From the NCBI GenBank assembly GCA_001897525.1, contig MKTB01000010.1:152794-216793 (forward strand): DNA of 64,000 bases. Direction: 5' to 3'. The position numbers and the translations under genes are program-made. Each line of letters opens with the position of its first letter. Within the stretch, counting starts at the first letter, position 1. A model generated the notes under the pieces. That model saw only the letters and a program-made list of their open reading frames with translations. It was not told where the DNA came from and did not search any database. Origin of the DNA: Bacteroidetes bacterium 43-16 (GTDB lineage Bacteria; Bacteroidota; Bacteroidia; Chitinophagales; Chitinophagaceae). Below, one piece after another: positions 54,315 to 64,000 of this stretch.

Positions 54315-57300
54315 CTATCCCAGCTTATAGCTTAAGATGAAATACAGGTCTAAAAGTTCTTCTTCCATAATTGCTGCCGGCACCAGGTTTCCTGCTATTT
54401 CCACTTCTTTGTAGAGGATAAAACTGAAGGCTTTTTCGGTGTCATCGGGAGCGAAGCCGATCGTTAAGGCTATATCATTATCCAGTTCAACAACTGTACT
54501 TCCGCTTATAAGTTTATAAACTCCTTCCTGTTTTGGCCTCAGCATAAAACGGGCCGCACTTATCTGTATATCTTTGTCTTTGGCATATTGCGGGAACATG
54601 CTGCGCTTCAATACCAGGTTCATTTCCCGGCCTGCATCGCTTGTGCCCGGAATATCCGTAAGGCTGCTGAAGCCTGCATACCATTCATTGCTGAACTCAT
54701 GTTTAAGGCTAAAGTACCTGGGCAACTCAATACCGGTAGATAATGCGTTTAATTGTTCATTCAAAGCGATGACCGTTGGACCAACTTTGGTACCACTATG
54801 TCTTGCGGTATAGTTTACATGAATGATCACATCACTGATGTTATCGTAGTCCAATTGGCGCAAACCGGCATCTTCCATCATACTCAGCCGCCAGGAGGAG
54901 ATCACGCCAGCGTTTTCAAAAGGCATATAACGCTCATCGCGGAAGTTTAACTCAAACATACCTGCATCGTTCTGGCCCGTACTGGTCGCGATCGCGTTGG
55001 TAGCAATTTTGACGGTTTCTCCGGCATCAGATACCGCATCGGTCTTCATGATCGTGTTAGCCGTCATTTGAAGTGTAGCGGCAATCGTCGTATAAGGACC
55101 AGCCACGCAAGGAATGCTGATGGAAACGGATTTTATCTTCCTTAAGTAATGTCCCGGGAAGTCGAGGTCAAACCAGATCTTATCAAGGTTGAACATACAA
55201 GTGCCGTCTTTCCTCAGGTTGATCAATGCCTCCGGGTCTGTCAGCGCCAATGAGAAGCTTTTGCTCAACTCCAGTTCTCTGCGATTGCTGTCGATGTAGC
55301 TGGCTTCCATTTTCCTTAAGTCAAACTGCAGTTTATCACCGCTTAATAAGCCTTTACGCAAACTGTCCCAGTAGCCGAATTTGATAAAGCCTCCTACGGG
55401 GGCCTGTACTGCCGGCAACTCATTCTTAAAGCATTCTTCTGTACGTTTAGCGAGGTCATAGGCCAGCTGGTAGCTTTGGAAATAAGTAGCGGCTACCTGG
55501 CTGCTCATCCAGGAGTAAAGTTCTTTATTGGTGAACTTACTCCGCATATAGTTATCCGCTTCGGTAGTCTGTTCTACTTGCAACTCCTGGTTGGACAATT
55601 CTTTACGGGCAATATCCAGCCTGATCTCTGCGGCCAGCAGTTGCTTATCGATTTGTTCCAGTTCTTTTGCTGCCGTATCGGCCTGGAAGCTCCAGTCATC
55701 TCTGCGGCGCTCATAGCCACCTAAAGTTGCCGCCATGGAACCTTTAGCATTATTAATTACGGACGCAATGGTTAATCCTGCATTAATGGCATTTGTGGCC
55801 CGGGATAACTGATCTCCGCCAAAGCTTGCTCCTATTGCCATAGGTCCCTGCCCGTGGAACTGTGGTATAAGCGCCAATGCACTGATGGTTCCAAACATGG
55901 CAGACTGAACTGCCTGAAGCACTAAGCCGGTCTGGATGGATTGCAGATGCTTTTGTTCATTGGGATTCATAAATACCCTTGAGCTGTAATATTGATGCCT
56001 GATCTCAATGCTTTCTTTGGTCAGCTTCAATGCCTCCAGGTTTTCCTCTGCTTCCAGTACCTGTTGTTCTCTTATGCTGCGGATGCGTTCCATCATTTTG
56101 AGTTCATGACCGGAACGCAAGAGTGCCAGTTCTTCTCCGTCTTTTTTCTCCAAAGCACTTAATAAAGCGCCGCCCAATGCCTTCACCTCATTGCAGACTT
56201 CATTGGCTTTTTGTAACATATAGCTAAAACGATAGTGTGGCAAAGATGCCCCGGAGACGGAGTTCAATACACTATTGATATCCACGCCCATTGCTGTGGC
56301 CCGCACCAGTAGTGCCGGATCGATCGGCGGTTCAAATAAAGGCAACTGACGGATGATACCTTCAATATTCATGCAGTTGCGTATTTTGAATAAGCGGTCG
56401 GCCAGGGTATCCCAATAGCTCATCAGCTTATCGTTCTTGGGCAGGCAGAAGTAGAACATCTTCCCGTTAACAGGGGCACCTGTGCTGCCGGGCCCGGTAG
56501 TACCGGGAATATTGGGCGCAAAGAACCCTTCGATGTTCACCATTGCATTGGACAAAGCATCCAGGCCGGAACCGGTGCTGAGCTCCTCAAAAGTTTTGGG
56601 TTTAGGTTTGGGCTTCACCCAGGACATGATTTCTTTTGGCCTGTCTCCTAAAAGGTTAGTCGCCAGGATATACAGTTGTGTGGCTTCATTGATGGATTCT
56701 ATGGTATCTCTGCGGAACAACTGATCTCCCCAGGCGATGAGGTTGTCCAGGTATTTCATCAATACATTTTTCATGTAGGCCAGGATCCTCATCCTGGCGA
56801 TCAGGTGTGGATTAAAGGGGTTTTGCTCCCATTTGGTCACCTGGGCTACGGCAGCGCCCACGCCATTATTTATGGCAACCAGTAAATCGGAAAGCGTTTG
56901 TACCGGTTCTGTAGACTGCTTATAGAACGGGTAGAATTTCCAGAAGCGTTCTATACCGGCGCTATAACTACCGTTTATATTGGTATTGCTGGTAGGATCA
57001 AATATATAGTGATACCATTTCTGTGCCTGCTCAAACTGCTGGTTATCGCTCAATCTTTGGGCGATCAGCATCGGGGCATGGAAGAATATCTCCCAGTTAT
57101 AGATACTATAGGCATCACCGGTCTTGAATTGCACATTATTCTCCGGGTAGTCCTTCAGGACCAGGGAGGTAGGTTGATAATTATACTGAAATTCCATGGT
57201 ATAGGTCTGTCTCTGGTTCTCCACACTTAACAAACCGGGGATACCATCTTTATTCAAAGCTTTGATAAAGTTGAATATCTGCGGATGATAGAAGGTATGG

Positions 57301-60300
57301 AACCGGTAGCCTCCGGCCTGGAATATATTGGTCAGTATGTTACCGGACAGGGAAGGAGTAGTGGTGTTCAGCAATCCCGACAGAGAACCGGATATGCCTC
57401 CCGTACCACCGGTATAGGAGACGGCACTGAATCCTGAAACCGAGCCTAATGAAAGGGTAGAAATCTGGCTGATGCCCGCATAGAGTAGGGTATCTTCCCA
57501 TTGTACGAAATAGGTGTTTTTCACATCATCAAACAGGAATTCACTTAGCATCGGGTTATGAAAATGATAATGAGGATCGGCATTATTGCTTGCCCTGGCC
57601 GCTACAGTATAAGGTCCGTTATTCGTTATATCCAGGATGGTATTATTACTCCCCCTGACAATGCCCGGGTAGGTTTCTACCCTAAAGGTAGAAAAGCTAA
57701 AATAGCTGTTGGAGGTAGTACTGGCTGCGCTGTAACTGGTATTATCGCGGCGCAGTTTACCATCGCCAAAAGGATCTTCCACAAACTTCATTTTATTAAA
57801 GCGGGTACCCATAGGGGCCAGGATCTGGTAGCCTTTCTCTGCGTTTCTCACCACATAAGGGTCCTTACTGTTATCACCGCGCCAAAAGAAGGCATGGATA
57901 CCTGTAGCCGTTTCATCCAGTCCCGCAGCAAACATGATGCTGAAGTTGATACCTGCGCTTTCATTGCCGGTATCATCAAATGTGTGGTAGAAGTACAAAC
58001 GGTTCCGGAACAATTCATCCAGTTTAATATCTCCACGATTATTTAACCAATTGTACACCTTTTGTGTCATGTCCTGGTTGCTCATAGCATTTTGAGCTAT
58101 TGTGCTCAGTATCGCCCGGGACATATCAATACTCATAATATCCTTAGCTATTTCCGGGGCCAGCCATTTATTGTCTTTATACTGGCTCCAGCTCAGGTTG
58201 ATATCTAACTGGCCGTAGCCTTCCATGGATTCATTGGGAGGAATAATCGCATTGAGCCCTCTGCCCAATCCACCTCTTTTGTTGAGGGCTTCTATCCATT
58301 CCATTTCTGCAGAATTGTTGTTCCTGGTTCTCTTAGCGGTCATTTCTTCCTCTTTAGGTGTTTTGGTACGGAAGGTCAGCCAGAACAAGTACAACTTCCT
58401 GTTCCAGATTACCGGTATTACATGATCACTTTTAATGTCTGCATTTACTTTCTCCCAGGGAGTCCATTCTTTATTTTCAAGGATACGGTAAAAATAGCGG
58501 TGTGGCAGTACCGAGGTGCGTGCGATCACGTGCGTACGATCTATAATTACTTTACCGCTGCTGTCTTTTTCGATCTGGTGGTAAGTAGATACCGGGTCCA
58601 GCCGGCCTACTTCTTCTACCTGCTCCAGGTAGGTCCTTAAAGCATCTTCTACTTTATCATCTTTTACCTCGTCCTGTAGAAGCTGGGTTTCCAGTTCACG
58701 GAAGAAAGGTGTTTTATTATCCCTGAGTTCGGGTTCTATCCAGTTTTCGGGATACAGGAATACTTTGCGGTTTGCCTCCCATACCCGGTACCATTTGCGC
58801 CAGGATTTCCATTGTGCAATCAGGTCGGGACGGATGGTGATATGATTGGTAGGGATGCCATTAACGTTTTCCAGGTTGAGTATGGTGCGGTCCATATAGA
58901 GCTGTACACTGCTGATCGCCTGCTTGATACGGGATGTTTTCATACAAGGCTGCATGGCTACATCTATGAGGTAATAGGCGAACAAACCATTTTCATCTTT
59001 CCAGCGCACCTGGCTGCCAACCGGGTCTCCGGCCTCGGGGCGCACGACCAGGTAAGCGACCATTGCCCGGCGTTGCCGTTCTCTCAGGGTATCCTGTAAG
59101 GGCTTAGCCACTTTGCTCCATTCTACATCTGAATACTTAGCCTTTGCCGCCTTCCTGATATTCCTGGCATCAGCCATTTGCAGATTAGTTTTTAAGGCAT
59201 TATAGGTAAGCGCAGGACTCAGGCCTATCCTGCCTACAGCAGACATGAGGTCAAACAATTGCAACAGCAATGATCCTTTCCTGAATTCGTTGTTGATTAC
59301 CGTGTTTGAATAGAGGGTATCCAATATACCTGTAGTAGAAGCATCACCCGTCAGGAACGTAAGATCTTCCAGCTTCCATTTGGTCCTGTCTAGGATAAGT
59401 TGTTGCCAAGCTATTTTGGAAGTGGTGCCTAAAGAGGCTTTCAGGATGTCCAGGTATTCAAGGGTACGTAAATTATAGAGGCCTTTCACTTTTATCCAGT
59501 CGTTGAGGCGAAGGAGACCTGATACCTGGGCCGATGTTGCCGCAGGGGTCGTGATGGGCAGTGCATCTATGGCAAGAATATCCAACCTGGCTGCATTGTT
59601 AATAAAAAATTCCAGTTCCGGAGCTGAAAGTTTATAGCGGCTGCTCAGGTAGGCTATTTTATGGATGCGCCGGTAAGCATCATATAGGGCTGCGTATCCG
59701 AATATACCGACACTATTGCCCGGTATAATGGGTAAGGGTGTTAAGGGATCGGGACCGGTAGCCGGTGGTGGCAACACAGCATTGATAAATTCTGTCCGGA
59801 TCAATGCTTCCATCAAAGGAGTATTGGGAGGCGTTAATGTGGTGCTGATGCTGATCACCTGGCTGACCAGGTAATATATGGTATCCTGCTTCAGTCCGAA
59901 TGCGGTGCCGAACTTTTGTGTACAGATATTATACAAGGCATTTTTAAGATCAGCGGAAACGGAAGTACTGTTATCTGCGCCTGTAACCAGTTTTTTAAGT
60001 TCGGCGCGCAGGGATTCATAAAACAGCTGTATCTCGGCATTTTGAGGTATAAAGATGCCGTCATCATCCCTGTTGGCAAGCAGGTAGTCCACTTCCTGTA
60101 GGGAAAATAAGAGTGCTTTACTTTTATCTATAAATATTTTTTGCGTACTGAGCCAGTCTATTAAATAGTCAGGAGCAGCCGTTAGAAGAATTGGTACGTT
60201 AGTATCAGACAGTTTCAATACCCGAAGCAGGTCTTTTATAGACAAATTTGTGCCTTTAGCCAGCTGAACGAGCCCGTAAATACGGCTCAAAATATTTAAA

Positions 60301-63300
60301 CCTGTTCCTGCAGGTATGGCCGAGGTTTTATTAATGCCCAGGAAATCCAATAACATATAGAATTCTTCTTCTTTAATGTTGAACGCGGCTACAATAGTGC
60401 CTGAGCGCTCCTGGTAAGAGCCAACTATCGCATCGGGATTATTGAAATAGGTCTCGGGAGGATTAACAAGGGCCTTGTTTTTAAATAATGTTTCGTAAAC
60501 AGTGGGTAGATTATTTTGGTTATCATTATCATAATTGATATAGGTAGCTGTACTGAGGCGTTTCACAAAAGCGCTCAATTGCTCGGGACTTGTTTTTAAT
60601 TCGGCACAGAGCTGGTGTAAGCGGGCGATTCTCCTGAAGTCGTCTATCTTAAGAAAGACAATATTCAATGCCCCCAGCACCATATCCAGTTGATAAGTGC
60701 TCCATCCTAAAGCTTTTTTTAACCGCAAAAACCGGTACAATCGATTTAAGAATTCCAAAGGGCTTAACCCACCCGAATTCATGTACAAAATGAGTTCATC
60801 TAATCGACAAGAAAAAGGATTATTAACATTGCTCGGTTTAATCAGTAAAGGACGTACTCCCGCAGAGATTTCTTTATTAAGGAAATCGGTATTCAATAAT
60901 TCAAGTAATTCTTTATAGCCGATCCCGGCACGCTTTAGTAAATTGTTCAATCCTTTTTCCCCATGATCGCCGGGGGCAGGATTTCCACCAAGCAGGTAGA
61001 CGACATATATTATTGAAGCAGGAGTATTGGCATAGCCATAATATTGTTTGTCCACATCCATAACAGGGCTTGAATTGAAAAGCCTGGTAATAATATCTGC
61101 CTCAGGCCTGGATATATGCAACCACTCACACATGGCATTAAATTCATTGATACCCGTACTTGTCGTAATATTAGTATAATTTCTTACCGGATTAAATTTC
61201 ATCATCAGCTCATAACGTGTGTACCCCAGGTGAGCCAGATAAGTACGCGATTCTTCCAGGGGCAGGCTAAAGGGCAGTGTATTGCCGAAAACTGCATTAC
61301 TGAGTATATTGTTGTACACCGTCTCATAAGTACTGTCCGCCAGGTAAGTACCGGTATTGTCTTTATAGGTATGCTCCGGGTAAGCTTCCAGTTCCAGGCT
61401 GGCAGCGCTGGTCTGGTAAGACTTAAACTGTGCCGGCATAGCAATATTATTCGCTTTCAGTATGGCCAGTTCCAGCAACTCGTTTACGAGGTCGATATAA
61501 GGCATTACGGTATTGGTATTCTTACAGCTCAGGTCTATGTGAACCAGGTCAGGCCTTCTCCTGATGAGTTCATTATATACTTTAGGAGGCGTGGTCGCCA
61601 GTTTACTCTTGATGAAATTAAGGATATCGGTATAATAGGCTGCCGGGCTATACATAGAGGTACATTCGGAACAGTTGCAGAGGTCCAGGCTTCCGAAAAG
61701 GGTCTCTAAATTGGGATTTACAGAAGGGCCGGGATTGGGATTCCAAAGGTTTACAGAGAAGCCTGGTAAAGTGATGCCTGGTGAGAAAACGGCACTGGTC
61801 ACCAGGGCTTGGGTGGATGCCACCACCAGGCTGGTAGTTGTAGCCTTGGCATGTATTTGCGCTAAAGCGGCTGTGCTGAGGCCAGGTGTTGCAGCAGCAT
61901 AGGTAGCGACAAAGACCTCAGGCGACATCTCTGCAATATCAGAAGAGGAACGGATGCCATTAATCAGCATTTGTGTCACCAGCTGAGGTTTGCCTTCGGC
62001 TACTTTTAATAAGTTTTGTACCGGTTGCAGATCCTTCCTTACCGCTACCGGGATATCTTCATCAAAATGCCAGATGTTATGTGTCCTCAAATCCAGTGTA
62101 GGATTGGCATTGATATATTCCGCTGTCTGTTGGGGATTTTGACTAAAACTGAACAATCCATTTTCAAATTTATCGCCCAGGATAGCAGTAGCATAAGTAT
62201 CGGTCACGAGGTTATACAATTTATTGCCATATAGTTGTATCATCAATTGCTCATCATCGCCCGCCTCTTCCTGTATAGGGAGCGGGATACACTTTTTCTG
62301 ATGCGTACTACAAACAATTGATACAAGGTCCTGCCAGTCTTCCGGCTGATAGTCTATCGCCAGCGTTCTTAAAGGTGGCCGGTTCAGGATGAGTTCTTCG
62401 GCTATTTCTTTTTGCATACCCGTAATGGCCATGGTTTGCAGGCCATATTGAATACGGAGGAATTCGTTTTCGCCAAATTCCTGTACAAGCGCATCCGACA
62501 TCGATTTAACCGAATCATTGGCATATTGCAGATTAATCTCTATAAAACGGCGGCTTGCCTGCTCACCCGGGAAAACCGTACTTAACAGGCTCATTATAGA
62601 TGTTCCGTCTTCTGCCAGGTCTTCTGAGAGCCAGGTAGTACGCAGCGGGCGTATGATGGCTAAAGCTTCCTCCAGGTCATTGATCTCACCGATCCAATAT
62701 TGTTGCCGTGCAGTAATGATCAATTGATACAATCTTTCCTCATCCGTTTCTGCCCATGCTTTTATAGAATTATTGATCCCTTTACAAAAAGCATAGGCAA
62801 TATTAACTTCTATGCCATACTCTACCTGGATGCAGAAAGCATAGACCAGGTTCATCAACAGCCCGATGTCAACGTTTGTACTCAAAAACAAATCCCTGAT
62901 GTTGATATCTTCCGGGGTTTGCTGCAACTGGGAAAAGATTTCGGGACTAAAATGCTGCAGTAAAAGGGCTAAATAATATAATTCGAAATAGAACAGCTCA
63001 AAATATTGTTCCTCATCTATATGCAGATCAACAATGGTACAACAGTCGTTTAGTGAAAGGTCGACTGAACGGGCAATCACGTTTCCGGGCGCATCCGAAT
63101 CTACGATACAGGCATAAAATTTTTGAGATGCCTGCTCCGCAGAACAACTTAATTCAGCAAGCTGAAATGCCGGAGATTGAAGTTGTGTCTTATCAATATA
63201 TATTTCATAGTTCCCATAAATATTAATTGCCCCCTGCCCCATCAATACCGCATCCGCCATTCCAGAAGCAAAAATCGCAACAGAGATGTTGCCACTCAAA

Positions 63301-63695
63301 GGATATGCTGTAATATGGCTCGGTCCGAGTGAAACATGGCCTTTAATAACGGGTGCACAATCCCGGGTATCCCCATATAATTGCTTGTACTGCGATTGCT
63401 GTAGCCCTACATTCAGTTTATCATCATCCAATATAGCATCCGGAATATTAACCACATTCCCACCGGAAGAGATACTGCAATAGAAACCCGGGTCTTCACT
63501 CTGTTCCATGAACAACTCAAATAAACCATCATACCTTACCGATGCAGCACCCAGCCATTTTCCGGGAGCAGCATCGCCCGATGATTTATGTTCCAGTTTA
63601 AAGACCTCAATTAAAGTACCTTGTGCAAAATGATATAATCCATTATCATTAATTTGTACCAGGCCTGTTAGTTTTTGCATTGATAATAGAGCCAT
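54315..63695 (-). CDS. Tc toxin TcA subunit (pore-forming/receptor-binding component)
   Basis: 3,126 aa, no signal peptide. The N-terminus has two beta-rich units (about 1-200; MQKLTGLVQINDNGLYHF, VIKGHVSLGPSHITAYPL) followed by a helical region. The VRP1 region begins near residue 665 (LCNCSECTSMYSPAAYYTDI, RRRPDLVHIDLSCKNTNT). The neuraminidase-like region is near 1580 (LIDVAMQPCMKTSRIKQAIS). A long helical segment (about 2530-2750, RSGHELKMMERIRSIREQQV) probably builds the channel, and the C-terminus is the TcB-binding domain. TcA oligomers bind target cells and inject the toxin from the TcB-C cocoon. It heads the operon. Confidence 0.9.
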   Translation of the reverse strand: MALLSMQKLTGLVQINDNGLYHFAQGTLIEVFKLEHKSSGDAAPGKWLGAASVRYDGLFELFMEQSEDPGFYCSISSGGNVVNIPDAILDDDKLNVGLQQSQYKQLYGDTRDCAPVIKGHVSLGPSHITAYPLSGNISVAIFASGMADAVLMGQGAINIYGNYEIYIDKTQLQSPAFQLAELSCSAEQASQKFYACIVDSDAPGNVIARSVDLSLNDCCTIVDLHIDEEQYFELFYFELYYLALLLQHFSPEIFSQLQQTPEDINIRDLFLSTNVDIGLLMNLVYAFCIQVEYGIEVNIAYAFCKGINNSIKAWAETDEERLYQLIITARQQYWIGEINDLEEALAIIRPLRTTWLSEDLAEDGTSIMSLLSTVFPGEQASRRFIEINLQYANDSVKSMSDALVQEFGENEFLRIQYGLQTMAITGMQKEIAEELILNRPPLRTLAIDYQPEDWQDLVSIVCSTHQKKCIPLPIQEEAGDDEQLMIQLYGNKLYNLVTDTYATAILGDKFENGLFSFSQNPQQTAEYINANPTLDLRTHNIWHFDEDIPVAVRKDLQPVQNLLKVAEGKPQLVTQMLINGIRSSSDIAEMSPEVFVATYAAATPGLSTAALAQIHAKATTTSLVVASTQALVTSAVFSPGITLPGFSVNLWNPNPGPSVNPNLETLFGSLDLCNCSECTSMYSPAAYYTDILNFIKSKLATTPPKVYNELIRRRPDLVHIDLSCKNTNTVMPYIDLVNELLELAILKANNIAMPAQFKSYQTSAASLELEAYPEHTYKDNTGTYLADSTYETVYNNILSNAVFGNTLPFSLPLEESRTYLAHLGYTRYELMMKFNPVRNYTNITTSTGINEFNAMCEWLHISRPEADIITRLFNSSPVMDVDKQYYGYANTPASIIYVVYLLGGNPAPGDHGEKGLNNLLKRAGIGYKELLELLNTDFLNKEISAGVRPLLIKPSNVNNPFSCRLDELILYMNSGGLSPLEFLNRLYRFLRLKKALGWSTYQLDMVLGALNIVFLKIDDFRRIARLHQLCAELKTSPEQLSAFVKRLSTATYINYDNDNQNNLPTVYETLFKNKALVNPPETYFNNPDAIVGSYQERSGTIVAAFNIKEEEFYMLLDFLGINKTSAIPAGTGLNILSRIYGLVQLAKGTNLSIKDLLRVLKLSDTNVPILLTAAPDYLIDWLSTQKIFIDKSKALLFSLQEVDYLLANRDDDGIFIPQNAEIQLFYESLRAELKKLVTGADNSTSVSADLKNALYNICTQKFGTAFGLKQDTIYYLVSQVISISTTLTPPNTPLMEALIRTEFINAVLPPPATGPDPLTPLPIIPGNSVGIFGYAALYDAYRRIHKIAYLSSRYKLSAPELEFFINNAARLDILAIDALPITTPAATSAQVSGLLRLNDWIKVKGLYNLRTLEYLDILKASLGTTSKIAWQQLILDRTKWKLEDLTFLTGDASTTGILDTLYSNTVINNEFRKGSLLLQLFDLMSAVGRIGLSPALTYNALKTNLQMADARNIRKAAKAKYSDVEWSKVAKPLQDTLRERQRRAMVAYLVVRPEAGDPVGSQVRWKDENGLFAYYLIDVAMQPCMKTSRIKQAISSVQLYMDRTILNLENVNGIPTNHITIRPDLIAQWKSWRKWYRVWEANRKVFLYPENWIEPELRDNKTPFFRELETQLLQDEVKDDKVEDALRTYLEQVEEVGRLDPVSTYHQIEKDSSGKVIIDRTHVIARTSVLPHRYFYRILENKEWTPWEKVNADIKSDHVIPVIWNRKLYLFWLTFRTKTPKEEEMTAKRTRNNNSAEMEWIEALNKRGGLGRGLNAIIPPNESMEGYGQLDINLSWSQYKDNKWLAPEIAKDIMSIDMSRAILSTIAQNAMSNQDMTQKVYNWLNNRGDIKLDELFRNRLYFYHTFDDTGNESAGINFSIMFAAGLDETATGIHAFFWRGDNSKDPYVVRNAEKGYQILAPMGTRFNKMKFVEDPFGDGKLRRDNTSYSAASTTSNSYFSFSTFRVETYPGIVRGSNNTILDITNNGPYTVAARASNNADPHYHFHNPMLSEFLFDDVKNTYFVQWEDTLLYAGISQISTLSLGSVSGFSAVSYTGGTGGISGSLSGLLNTTTPSLSGNILTNIFQAGGYRFHTFYHPQIFNFIKALNKDGIPGLLSVENQRQTYTMEFQYNYQPTSLVLKDYPENNVQFKTGDAYSIYNWEIFFHAPMLIAQRLSDNQQFEQAQKWYHYIFDPTSNTNINGSYSAGIERFWKFYPFYKQSTEPVQTLSDLLVAINNGVGAAVAQVTKWEQNPFNPHLIARMRILAYMKNVLMKYLDNLIAWGDQLFRRDTIESINEATQLYILATNLLGDRPKEIMSWVKPKPKPKTFEELSTGSGLDALSNAMVNIEGFFAPNIPGTTGPGSTGAPVNGKMFYFCLPKNDKLMSYWDTLADRLFKIRNCMNIEGIIRQLPLFEPPIDPALLVRATAMGVDINSVLNSVSGASLPHYRFSYMLQKANEVCNEVKALGGALLSALEKKDGEELALLRSGHELKMMERIRSIREQQVLEAEENLEALKLTKESIEIRHQYYSSRVFMNPNEQKHLQSIQTGLVLQAVQSAMFGTISALALIPQFHGQGPMAIGASFGGDQLSRATNAINAGLTIASVINNAKGSMAATLGGYERRRDDWSFQADTAAKELEQIDKQLLAAEIRLDIARKELSNQELQVEQTTEADNYMRSKFTNKELYSWMSSQVAATYFQSYQLAYDLAKRTEECFKNELPAVQAPVGGFIKFGYWDSLRKGLLSGDKLQFDLRKMEASYIDSNRRELELSKSFSLALTDPEALINLRKDGTCMFNLDKIWFDLDFPGHYLRKIKSVSISIPCVAGPYTTIAATLQMTANTIMKTDAVSDAGETVKIATNAIATSTGQNDAGMFELNFRDERYMPFENAGVISSWRLSMMEDAGLRQLDYDNISDVIIHVNYTARHSGTKVGPTVIALNEQLNALSTGIELPRYFSLKHEFSNEWYAGFSSLTDIPGTSDAGREMNLVLKRSMFPQYAKDKDIQISAARFMLRPKQEGVYKLISGSTVVELDNDIALTIGFAPDDTEKAFSFILYKEVEIAGNLVPAAIMEEELLDLYFILSYKLG

Positions 63696-64000
63696 GAGAA
63701 AATTTTTTATAGGTTTAGTGGAATTAGTTTACTAGGAATGTCTGCTACAATAAATACTCAATATGTGACCGGCTATATCAATCCGGGCACGCTTTACAAG
63801 CTATTTTACTTCTTAGATGCAGGCAATGCGCTCACACAGTCAGGAAAGGACATGACTCTTCTGTATCGGCTGCAAACTGTACAGCTAATTTGAAATGATA
63901 CGCAAATCATCACCCAATGATCTTACCTCATTCAGCAACAATTACATACAAAAACTGAAAATTAAACCGGAACCCAACCTTAATATAAAAGGTTAATCTG
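63696..64000. other. Upstream region of the TcA gene
   Basis: No clear TAnnTTTG promoter was found on the minus strand. A 51-codon plus-strand frame (63738-63893) has no recognisable features. The region may hold the toxin promoter, but nothing in it is distinctive. Confidence 0.3.

Noticed and set aside
63738-63893. 51-codon plus-strand frame at the right edge
   Set aside because: No motif, and it overlaps the expected promoter region of the TcA gene.

Overview
The window comes from a member of the Bacteroidota, most likely a Chitinophagaceae (Chitinophaga-like) soil or rhizosphere bacterium. This is inferred from a type IX secretion sorting domain, a grasp-with-spasm peptide-maturation cluster (a Bacteroidota family), DUF4468, DUF4395 and KTSC genes, and two promoters of the Bacteroidota form TTTG-N20-TAnnTTTG. 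Shine-Dalgarno sequences are generally absent.

Layout. 1-3915 (-): a large secreted kelch/Ig-like/PKD protein, broken by a -1 frameshift near 1975 and running off the left edge. 4284-7543 (+): Ku and LigD (NHEJ). 7573-17713: mixed housekeeping and accessory genes, including DUF72, KTSC, Nei/Fpg glycosylase, DinB, a CatA-like acetyltransferase, a Crp/Fnr regulator, YihY, an outer-membrane barrel and two paralogous OB-fold lipoproteins. 17841-19241 (-): a sigma54 activator with a degenerate receiver domain. 20398-22887 (+): a TetR-FabF-Ogt operon with an operator palindrome inside its promoter. 23224-28893 (+): a sulfur/cysteine-methionine operon. Its leader encodes a Cys-rich peptide with a terminator and a competing antiterminator. 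The genes are an EamA transporter, a degenerate JAMM protein, a tRNA-Cys(GCA), a 1-Cys peroxiredoxin, DUF4395 and MetN-MetI-MetQ. 29609-32128 (-): a T9SS-sorted protein.

32677-36356 (-): a grasp-with-spasm RiPP-like cluster (precursor, secreted helical protein, ATP-grasp enzyme, small protein, SPASM enzyme). The ATP-grasp gene has an in-frame TAG at codon 18. 36565-39385: an AraC regulator, FMN reductase, GNAT and a lipoprotein. 39782-43418: a complete 3,637-bp IS1595-type element with inverted ends, an 8-bp target duplication (TAAAAAAA) and passenger genes, inserted into an outer-membrane barrel gene whose halves rejoin in frame when the element is removed. 44412-45422: a membrane/SRPBCC protein.

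45667-63695 (-): an insecticidal-type Tc (ABC) toxin locus. A 3,126-residue TcA is followed by a DUF4468 protein and a 2,439-residue TcB-TcC fusion. The fusion ends in an A+T-rich variable toxin domain with an HExxxH metalloprotease-like motif. A small secreted protein overlaps its 3' end.

The most novel item is the sulfur operon. Its leader has the parts of a ribosome-mediated cysteine attenuator and its transcript appears to include a tRNA-Cys gene. Three genes (kelch, ATP-grasp, barrel) are visibly broken, so either decay or sequence errors should be considered. No rRNA or CRISPR array was seen.
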